11,895 bases of DNA from JBCCEV01 sp039030125 (GTDB lineage Bacteria > Pseudomonadota > Gammaproteobacteria > Ga0077536). The DNA lies in NCBI GenBank assembly GCA_039030125.1, contig JBCCEV010000135.1:1-11895 (forward strand), read 5' to 3'. The notes under the pieces are model-generated. The model searched no databases. It saw only the letters and a list, made by a program, of their open reading frames with translations, and was not told where the DNA came from. Within the stretch, counting starts at the first letter, position 1, and each line of letters opens with the position of its first letter. Positions 5,651 through 11,895 of this stretch are shown piece by piece. The position numbers and the translations under genes were made by a program.

Positions 5651-7645
5651 TTGATCAAAATCGCCCTTGATGTCGGTGGTTCTTTCATCGACGTATTGCT
5701 GATTTCAGATCAGGGTGCACGGACTTTTAAGTTCGCGCGTCGCTCGCACCGAGTGTCGGACATTTTGACTCAGCTCATAGGCGAACATGGTGAGTGCGAT
5801 TCGCTGCAGTTCAGCGGGACGAGGCTGCTCAATGCGTTACTCACTCAGCAGCTACCTCCCATTGGGCTCATCGTAAACGCGGGATTTCGCGACCTCATGG
5901 AAAGCGCGCGATTGCCGAGTGGGGGCGATCAACGGACCTTTGCGCGGCGCTTAGTACCGCTTGAGAATGTGCGCGAAATATCGGCGCGAATGGCTCCCAA
6001 TGGAGATACCTTGCGCCCGGTCGATAAGGACGAAGTCCAAGCGCAGGCGAAGGACCTTGTGGCGCTGGGCGTGCAAGGTTTAGCGGTTTCGTTACTGCAC
6101 AGCTACATTGATGGCGACATGGAGCATGAAGTTGCGCAAACGGTGCGTGAGGTGGCTCCAGACTTAGCGGTGATTTGCTCGGCATCGGTGATGCCCGAGA
6201 TCCGGGAATACGAGCGGACCTTGGCGACTTGCCTCACGACGGCACTGCGTCCGATTTTGTCCGATGAACTGCGCGAGGTGCGGCAAGCCGCAGGCCATAA
6301 ACTAGAGATAATGAAGTCCAGTGGCGGCGTTGCGTTCGATTCGAAGATCGTGGATCAGCCACTTTTGGTGATTTCCTCCGGGCCCGCGGCTACCGTTGTC
6401 GGCCTTTGTGAGCTGGGTAGGCGCTTGGGATTTCGCGACGTGCTCACGCTCGACATTGGTGGCACATCAACCGATGTGGCTCTGCTACAAGATGCCAAAC
6501 TTCCGCTCGTGCACACTGCCGATATCGCTGGTATCAGCGTGAATATCCCAACGGTTGACGTTTTCAGTATTGGCGCCGGGGGCGGTTCGATCGTGGCCGC
6601 GGCGCCGGACGGCCGATGGCAGGTTGGCCCTCAAAGCGCGGGCAGTGATCCGGGACCAGCGTGTTATGGCTTAGGGGGGGAAGCACCGACCCTGACCGAC
6701 GCCCATTATATTTTGGGTCGCTTACCGGCGCGCTTGGCGGACGGCGAACTAACGCTCGATCGTGACGCGGCCTGGCAATCGCTTGCGCAACTCGGTGCGA
6801 CTCGCGGGCTTGATCCGATTCAAACGAGCGAAGGTGTGTTAAAAATCGCAACCCATGCGATGGTCGGCGCGCTGCGACGGGTCTCCGTTTTGCGCGGGCG
6901 CGATCCCCAATCTTCACTGTTGATTACCGCGGGCGGGGCAGGACCGCTGCATGGCGCGGAACTCGCCGATCTGCTCGGCATCTCCGAGGTGCTAGTTCCG
7001 CGACATCCGGGAATGAGCGCTTGTCATGGCTTGGTGGAGGCCGATATTCGAGAGGATTTTGTCTCGCCCGTGCAGCAAGATGTTGAGCGTCTAGATGTGC
7101 CGGCCTTGGACAATTTGCGAGACAAGCTCGACATCGCGGGCAACATCTTTTTGGACGAGCACGGCATCGCTCAAGCTTCGCGCCGGGTGATCGTGGCCTT
7201 AGAGTTGCGTTACGCCGGCATGCTGTATACGAGAAGCGTGGAACTTCGCGCGGATCAAATTTCCGAAAAATCGCTCGCCGACGCGATCGACGCGTTTCAT
7301 GGCAGCTATGAGGAAGAGTCGGGCCATTCGCGCCGGATGGCGGAATCGGTAGAGTTAGCAAACCTTCGGCTGACCGCCATAGGCCGGCGCGGCAAGCTTG
7401 CGTTGGAATTCCCGCCGGCCGTTGAATCCAGAATTGAGCGTGAACCGCGCGAGGTCTATTTCTTTGGTCATGGTTTTGAGAATACCAATATTTTGCCGCG
7501 CGAAAGCATGACGCCAGGTACGGTCGCGCCCGGTCCGGCGCTGATTGAACAACTCGACGCAACCACGCTTGTACCGCCAAAGTGGCGTGCTAAAGTGCTG
7601 GCCGCCGGTGAGCTTTTGCTTACCAAAGTAGCGGGAGAATTTTAA
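5651..7645 (+). CDS. HyuA-type subunit 1 (hydantoinase/oxoprolinase family, diverged N-terminus)
   Basis: 664 residues. The start is TTG at 5651: an in-frame TAA lies 6 bases upstream and the conserved N-terminus begins at once, so no ATG is available; AAGG at 5636-5639 may serve as ribosome binding site. Domains in order are Hydant_A_N (about 3-180), the Hydantoinase_A ATPase core (about 195-480) and a C-terminal domain to the end. The first phosphate motif is D7VGGSFID rather than the usual DIGGTFTD, and the usual HGTTVATN is SGTRLLN (55-61). The second motif, D268IGGTSTD, and GAGGGSI (from 308) are intact, as is ITAGGAGPLHG. In this family HyuA-type subunits use ATP to activate a carbonyl or amide oxygen by phosphorylation, for hydrolysis (N-methylhydantoin, 5-oxoproline) or carboxylation (acetone, acetophenone). 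It is followed 2 bases later by a second, canonical HyuA. The substrate is unknown. Confidence 0.88.
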   Translation: MIKIALDVGGSFIDVLLISDQGARTFKFARRSHRVSDILTQLIGEHGECDSLQFSGTRLLNALLTQQLPPIGLIVNAGFRDLMESARLPSGGDQRTFARRLVPLENVREISARMAPNGDTLRPVDKDEVQAQAKDLVALGVQGLAVSLLHSYIDGDMEHEVAQTVREVAPDLAVICSASVMPEIREYERTLATCLTTALRPILSDELREVRQAAGHKLEIMKSSGGVAFDSKIVDQPLLVISSGPAATVVGLCELGRRLGFRDVLTLDIGGTSTDVALLQDAKLPLVHTADIAGISVNIPTVDVFSIGAGGGSIVAAAPDGRWQVGPQSAGSDPGPACYGLGGEAPTLTDAHYILGRLPARLADGELTLDRDAAWQSLAQLGATRGLDPIQTSEGVLKIATHAMVGALRRVSVLRGRDPQSSLLITAGGAGPLHGAELADLLGISEVLVPRHPGMSACHGLVEADIREDFVSPVQQDVERLDVPALDNLRDKLDIAGNIFLDEHGIAQASRRVIVALELRYAGMLYTRSVELRADQISEKSLADAIDAFHGSYEEESGHSRRMAESVELANLRLTAIGRRGKLALEFPPAVESRIEREPREVYFFGHGFENTNILPRESMTPGTVAPGPALIEQLDATTLVPPKWRAKVLAAGELLLTKVAGEF

Positions 7646-7647
7646 AG

Positions 7648-9714
7648 ATGGCTTGGCGCCTGGCTGTGGATATCGGCGGTACGTTCACCGATATCGTTGC
7701 GCTCGAAGAGGCGTCTGGTGAGCTACGTCTGGCCAAGGTGCCGAGCACGCCACGCGATCCAGCGGACGGATTTATCAACGGTATCGAGCGGATCACCAAC
7801 GATGCCAGCATCCATGCGAATGACATCGCCGCGGTCTTTCACGGCACCACCGTGGCGACCAACGCAATCTTGGAGCGCAAATACTCCACCATGGGTCTCA
7901 TCATTACCAAGGGTTATCGTGAGGCTCTTGAGGTTGCGCGCCAGACCGTCCCCGGTGAGTTTGGTGATATCACCTGGTGGATAAAACCCGAGCGCGTCGT
8001 GCCTTTAGAGTTGGTACGCGAAGTGTCTGGGCGGTTAGACGTCGATGGTGAGGTTGCCGATGCCGTTGATGAAAAAGAAGTTAAGGCGGTCGCCGAAGAG
8101 TTCAAGGCGCTTGGTGTAACCGCGATTGCGATCTCGTTACTCCATTCCTATCGCAATCCCGCGCAGGAGCAAAAGGTCCGCGATTGCGTCCGGGCGGCCT
8201 ACCCGGAATGTTTTATCTCAATCTCCTCCGATATTCTGCGCGAATACCGCGAATATGAACGTACAAATACCACTTGTTTGAACACCGCGTTGATGCCGCT
8301 GCTGTCGAGCTATCACGATAAGCTCGATGCCCATCTGAAAGCTCAAAGTATCGCGGCACCGTTCTACATCATGCGCTCAAGCGGTGGCCTTGCTCAGGCG
8401 GAGGAAATTTCGCGGCTGCCAATTTCTGCAGCGTTGTCCGGTCCGGCGGCGGGTGTTATTGCGGCGACGCATTTCGGAACGCTCAGCGGTCACCCCGATA
8501 TCATCTGTTTCGATGTCGGCGGGACCTCGGCCGATATTTGTCTTGTTGAAAATGGTAAGCCACGGATGTTGACCGAAGGCCGGGTCGATATTTACGACGT
8601 GAAGACCCCTATGATCGATATTCACACCGTCGGCGCCGGTGGCGGTTCAATCGCCTGGTTAGCGGGGGGCCGCAGTTTGAAAGTTGGCCCTGATAGCGCC
8701 GGTGCTTCGCCGGGTCCGGTGTGCTATGACCGCGGCGGCGAACAACCCACCGTAACCGATGCCAATCTGGTGCTCGGCCGGATCACCAGCGCCCTGGCGG
8801 GCGGTAATATCCAGTTGAATCGGGATAAAGCGGCCGCTGCGATCGCGGCATTATCGCGAGAATTGGATCTTGATTTGATTGAAGCCGCCGACGGCATTTT
8901 GCGTATCGCAATTGAAAACATGGCGGCCGGGATCCGAACGGTGTCGGTCAAACGCGGGCGAGATCCCAGGGATTACACCCTCGTAGCATTCGGCGGAGCG
9001 GGGCCCCTTCATGCGTGCTATTTGGCCGATTGGTTGGGAATGCGCAGCGTTTTGGTACCGCCAAGTCCAGGCGTAACCTCGGCTTATGGTTTGCTATTGA
9101 CCGATGTCCGCATTGATTTGGTTCACACCGATGTGCAGCGTGAAGATCGACTCGCCGTCGATCGTATCGCCGAGCAAATCACTGAGCTTGAGAGACGCGT
9201 GGGTCAGCGTTTGCGGGACGAAGGATTCGAAGAGAACGAGATCCAGCTCCAGCATTTCATGGATCTGCGCTACGCCGCGCAAGCTTACGAAATCCGCCAA
9301 ACCTTGCAGCTTGAAGCCGGCCGCCTAACTGCGCGATCAATAACGGCTGCAATCGAGAATTTCCATGGAGCTCACCGGGACCTATACGGCTACTCTTATG
9401 AAGGACGCGAGCTGGTCGAAATTGTTAACGTTGGCGTGACCGGTTTCGGACTGCTCACGCGCCCGCAGATCCCTCGCGCAGACGCCGCGGCCAACGATGT
9501 TTCCACCGCTCTCAGGGGTCGAACGGATGTTTATTTCCCGCAAACTCAGGGCATGACCAATGCGCCCATCTACTTACGAGAGAAACTTCCGGTCGGTGCC
9601 GAATTCGCGGGGCCGGCGATCGTTGAGCAATACGATTCGACGACCGTAGTGAACCCAGGTTGGACCGCCAATGTCGACCAGTGGGGATCGTTGCTGTTGA
9701 GTGTTGAATCCTAA
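7648..9714 (+). CDS. HyuA-type subunit 2 (canonical hydantoinase/oxoprolinase family ATPase)
   Basis: 688 residues from the ATG at 7648, which is 2 bases after the previous stop; GGAG at 7634-7637, inside the end of that gene, is 10 bases upstream, so translation is probably coupled. All family hallmarks are intact: first phosphate motif D8IGGTFTD (8-15), HGTTVATN (65-72), second phosphate motif D289VGGTSAD (289-296), GAGGGSI from 329, and SAGASPGPVCYDRGGEQPT with the TDANLVLGR segment. Domains are Hydant_A_N (about 4-190), Hydantoinase_A (about 205-500) and the C-terminal domain. It is about 24 residues longer than its upstream paralogue, mostly in the N-terminal domain. Its role would be the ATP-dependent activation step in a complex with the HyuB subunit encoded next. 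It is closer to N-methylhydantoinase A than to fused 5-oxoprolinase, which is about 1,250 residues and carries both parts in one chain. Substrate not predictable. Confidence 0.92.
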   Translation: MAWRLAVDIGGTFTDIVALEEASGELRLAKVPSTPRDPADGFINGIERITNDASIHANDIAAVFHGTTVATNAILERKYSTMGLIITKGYREALEVARQTVPGEFGDITWWIKPERVVPLELVREVSGRLDVDGEVADAVDEKEVKAVAEEFKALGVTAIAISLLHSYRNPAQEQKVRDCVRAAYPECFISISSDILREYREYERTNTTCLNTALMPLLSSYHDKLDAHLKAQSIAAPFYIMRSSGGLAQAEEISRLPISAALSGPAAGVIAATHFGTLSGHPDIICFDVGGTSADICLVENGKPRMLTEGRVDIYDVKTPMIDIHTVGAGGGSIAWLAGGRSLKVGPDSAGASPGPVCYDRGGEQPTVTDANLVLGRITSALAGGNIQLNRDKAAAAIAALSRELDLDLIEAADGILRIAIENMAAGIRTVSVKRGRDPRDYTLVAFGGAGPLHACYLADWLGMRSVLVPPSPGVTSAYGLLLTDVRIDLVHTDVQREDRLAVDRIAEQITELERRVGQRLRDEGFEENEIQLQHFMDLRYAAQAYEIRQTLQLEAGRLTARSITAAIENFHGAHRDLYGYSYEGRELVEIVNVGVTGFGLLTRPQIPRADAAANDVSTALRGRTDVYFPQTQGMTNAPIYLREKLPVGAEFAGPAIVEQYDSTTVVNPGWTANVDQWGSLLLSVES

Positions 9715-9724
9715 GCGGGTCTGC

Positions 9725-11734
9725 ATGATGTCTAAATCGGCAGAGTTTTCAACGAGCTATTCCGAGAAGGAAGACGAAGCTATCGCCTTTGCCGACTATG
9801 CGCCGTTTCGGTACGGCGAAGTTGCGGTGGATCCCAGTGATGCCGAGAGAATTGCCGCGAAGCGGAAAACGCTCGATCCGATATTGGTCGACATCGTCGA
9901 CGGGGGCATCGAGGCGGCCGTAATGGAAGCGGAGGCGGCGGTTGAGCGGACCGCGCGCTCGACCATTATTCGCGAGCAACATGATTATCGCGCGTCGTTG
10001 AATACTCTCGATTGCCTGTCTGTTTCACGAGTCTCTTGGGCGGCCACCGCTGATCCAATCCGCATGAAATTCCCGCTCGAGCAAATCTGTGCTGGCGACG
10101 TGTTTATTTACAACGACGTCTATGAGTCGGCTGGCACTATCGGCCACCTTCCGGACTACTGTGTTGTCACGCCAATCTTTTTTTCCGAGCGCTTGATCGG
10201 TTTCGCCCAAATATTCGGGCACGTCAATGACGTGGGTGGCCGGATGGCGGGCTCGTGGCCGAATACCTCCAAGAGTATTTTCGAAGAGGGCACGATATGC
10301 CCGCCGGTAAAGCTCTTTGAAGGAGGAAGGTTGAACGACGGTCTCTACGATGTGTTGTTGCGCAACAGCCGCTTTCCAGACGATCTGCGCGGCGATATCG
10401 ATTCTTTCGTCGGCGCGAACGAAATTATCCGGCGCCGGGTTGTGGAACTTTGTGAGCGATTCGGCGTGGAAGAGGTCGAGGCCTCGTTCTACGAGATCAT
10501 CGAACGGTGTGCCGAAGTGGTACGCGAGGTGGGTTTGCCGTTTTTCCCCGAAGGCGAATTTATTGGGGAGGACTTCATCGAGAACGACGGCATCACCCTC
10601 GATAAGCCAGTGAAGCTGAAGCTCACAATGCGCAAGTACCCAGACAAAATGATCCTCGACTGGGATGGAACCAGCGAACAAACTGAAGGCCCGGTGAATT
10701 GGCCGTTGGATGGTCGGCACTACTCAAAATGGCTAGGCGCATTTTTTAAAGCGCAAATCCCAGGGATCATCATCAATGAAGGTGTGACGGATGTCTTTCG
10801 CTGCCGGGTCCCAAAGCGCACCGTTCTCAGTTCAGAGTTTCCGGCGCCGGTGGTGTCGCGCATGACCTGCATGCTGCGAACGATTAGCGCCTACACGGTG
10901 GCGCTCGCGAAAGCATTTGATGGCGAAGTCGTTGCCGATATGCAGAATATTCAGATCTACGGGCTCTATGGCAAGGATCTGGAAGGCGAACTCTTTTTAA
11001 TGCGCGAGATTTTCGGGGCAGGATCGGGCGCCCGCCCTTACGCCGACGGAACCGATGCGGTTGATCTGGTTCCCTACTCAAAAAATCTACCCGCCGAATT
11101 CATCGAACAGCGTTTCCCCGTTAAGGTAGAACGCGTCGGTTTAGCGATTGATTCTGGAGGTCCCGGAAAATATCGAGGTGGGCTGGGTTACGTCAAAGAC
11201 ATTAGAACCCTGGTGGATGGGCATTACACCACCGTGACCGAGCGCACTGCGTTCGCTTGCGTTGGGATCAAGGGTGGGCGTTGGGGTGCGCCTGGCGCAT
11301 CGATTAAGAATCCTGGCACGAGCGATGAAGAATCTGTTTACTTCAGCCGTGACGCGGTGCCGGTGGAAGCGGGAGACTTGGTGCGTCTCATTACGCCCGG
11401 CGGCGGCGGTTGGGGCGATCCCTTGGAACGAGAAATCGAAGCGGTGCGGATGGATGTTGTTCGCAGGCTTGTCTCGTTCGAAAGCGCTTCTCGCGATTAT
11501 GGTGTTGTGATCGACCCTGCTCGTTTTGAGGTCGATCGTGAGGCTACGGCAAGTTTACGCAAATCTATTGCCGAGGAGCGTGGGCCGACTAAGTTGATCG
11601 ATCGCGGCCCGTATGCAGAGAGTTTGATCAAAAACGGGATCATTGAAGTCAGTGATCCAGAACTTGAATGCACGCGGTGCGCGGACGATGAGACGCTGCA
11701 ACACTATTGGAAAGATCTGTACAAATACACTTGA
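9725..11734 (+). CDS. HyuB-type subunit (hydantoinase B/oxoprolinase family)
   Basis: 669 residues from the ATG at 9725. The ATG at 9728 is equally possible (weak GCGGG at 9715-9719); a GTG at 9701 overlapping the previous gene is less likely. The hydantoinase B domain (PF02538) starts near residue 50 (TLDPILVDIV, then IIREQHDY). Motifs are AGDVFIYNDVY, GHLPDY (H141, D144), GHVNDVGG (H166, D169), GPGKYRGGLG (479-488) and PGGGGWGDP (558-566). The spacing of H141, D144 and H166 matches what I recall of the metal ligands in the acetone carboxylase alpha subunit. It should form the reaction site that acts on the substrate phosphorylated by HyuA. The usual HyuB chain is about 520-590 residues; this one has an acidic extension of about 40 residues in front and about 55 extra at the end, including C649-TR-C652. 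It is the only HyuB for two HyuA genes. Confidence 0.9.
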   Translation: MMSKSAEFSTSYSEKEDEAIAFADYAPFRYGEVAVDPSDAERIAAKRKTLDPILVDIVDGGIEAAVMEAEAAVERTARSTIIREQHDYRASLNTLDCLSVSRVSWAATADPIRMKFPLEQICAGDVFIYNDVYESAGTIGHLPDYCVVTPIFFSERLIGFAQIFGHVNDVGGRMAGSWPNTSKSIFEEGTICPPVKLFEGGRLNDGLYDVLLRNSRFPDDLRGDIDSFVGANEIIRRRVVELCERFGVEEVEASFYEIIERCAEVVREVGLPFFPEGEFIGEDFIENDGITLDKPVKLKLTMRKYPDKMILDWDGTSEQTEGPVNWPLDGRHYSKWLGAFFKAQIPGIIINEGVTDVFRCRVPKRTVLSSEFPAPVVSRMTCMLRTISAYTVALAKAFDGEVVADMQNIQIYGLYGKDLEGELFLMREIFGAGSGARPYADGTDAVDLVPYSKNLPAEFIEQRFPVKVERVGLAIDSGGPGKYRGGLGYVKDIRTLVDGHYTTVTERTAFACVGIKGGRWGAPGASIKNPGTSDEESVYFSRDAVPVEAGDLVRLITPGGGGWGDPLEREIEAVRMDVVRRLVSFESASRDYGVVIDPARFEVDREATASLRKSIAEERGPTKLIDRGPYAESLIKNGIIEVSDPELECTRCADDETLQHYWKDLYKYT

Positions 11735-11740
11735 GCACGA

Positions 11741-11746
11741 AAGGAG
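11741..11746 (+). promoter_or_regulatory. Ribosome binding site of the monooxygenase gene
   Basis: AAGGAG lies 6 bases before the ATG at 11753 and only 3 before the in-frame ATG at 11750, favouring the second ATG. It sits 6 bases after the HyuB stop codon, so the gene belongs to the same operon; no terminator separates them. Confidence 0.8.
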
Positions 11747-11752
11747 CAAATG

Positions 11753-11895
11753 ATGAGCTTGAGCTTCGGCCTGTTTTCCCCGTTTAGAAATCCACCCCAG
11801 TGGCGGATCCCTTGGCCAGAGTTCTATGAGACTCAAATCAATCACGCCAAGCTTGCCGAGGATCTCGGCTATGACGAGATGTGGTTATCCGAACA
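11753..11895 (+). CDS. Luciferase-like (LLM class) flavin-dependent monooxygenase, N-terminal part
   Basis: 47 codons are visible before the window ends, with no stop. The N-terminus starts with a first beta strand (SLSFGLFSPF), a PWPEFYETQINHAKLAEDLG helix, and GYDEMWLSE. This is the usual opening of bacterial-luciferase-like TIM-barrel enzymes (PF00296), whose members use FMNH2 or F420 to oxygenate or reduce a substrate. The next codon begins CA, consistent with the histidine that commonly follows WLxE in this family. It is joined to the hyu genes by a 15-base gap after the HyuB stop, so a role in the same pathway is likely: for example, oxygenating the compound before or after the ATP-dependent step. 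Cofactor and substrate cannot be told from this fragment. Confidence 0.78.
   Translation, partial: MSLSFGLFSPFRNPPQWRIPWPEFYETQINHAKLAEDLGYDEMWLSE

Noticed and set aside
6924..7580. 218-codon minus-strand frame inside the first HyuA gene
   Set aside because: Arg/Pro-rich composition typical of an antisense shadow; the plus strand encodes conserved HyuA sequence throughout.
10025..10720. 231-codon minus-strand frame inside the HyuB gene
   Set aside because: Antisense to conserved HyuB motifs (HLPD, GHVNDVGG); no domain recognised.
5651..11734. 5-oxoprolinase (OplAH) as the product of the hyu genes
   Set aside because: That enzyme is normally a single fused chain or one A/B pair; here there are two distinct HyuA chains and a long HyuB, so a specific substrate name is not justified.
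1..11895. Search for tRNA/rRNA genes, CRISPR repeats, insertion sequences, integrases or defence genes
   Set aside because: None seen on reading; nearly all of the sequence is explained by the eight genes, and no regularly spaced repeats or transposase-like frames were found.

Overview
The window reads as chromosomal DNA of a Gram-negative, moderately GC-rich proteobacterium, probably a gammaproteobacterium. The evidence is three exported proteins with signal peptides (two of the DUF1329 family, one TPR family) and the style of the metabolic genes; the taxonomic guess is inference. There are no RNA genes, insertion sequences, integrases or CRISPR arrays, and no gene looks frameshifted. Two genes are cut by the window edges.

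Left block (1-4000): an exported DUF1329 protein gene runs off the left edge on the minus strand. Upstream of it, also on the minus strand, is an exported TPR-type protein with conserved histidine motifs. Divergent from that on the plus strand is a second, complete DUF1329 gene (2576-3946) with a clear ribosome binding site, a fairly restricted arginine codon choice and a textbook terminator with a UUCG loop (3967-3999). The two DUF1329 genes are recognisable paralogues flanking the TPR gene. A 229-base stretch without a gene follows.

Middle block (4229-5528, minus strand): a nitroreductase-family FMN protein and a GNAT-family acetyltransferase form a tight two-gene operon (19 bases apart). 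It is divergent from the right block across about 120 bases that hold a perfect CCAAT-TC-ATTGG palindrome and a longer inverted repeat, candidates for a shared operator.

Right block (5651-11895, plus strand): a compact operon of two different HyuA-type ATPase subunits (hydantoinase/oxoprolinase/acetone carboxylase superfamily), one HyuB-type subunit, and the start of a luciferase-like flavin monooxygenase that runs off the right edge. The first HyuA has a TTG start and a diverged N-terminal phosphate motif; the second is canonical; HyuB keeps the His/Asp motifs of the family and has N- and C-terminal extensions. The arrangement suggests a heteromeric ATP-dependent hydrolase or carboxylase working with flavin enzymes in breakdown of an unidentified amide, lactam, cyclic imide or ketone. 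This is the best candidate in the window for an undescribed system; its substrate cannot be read from the sequence.
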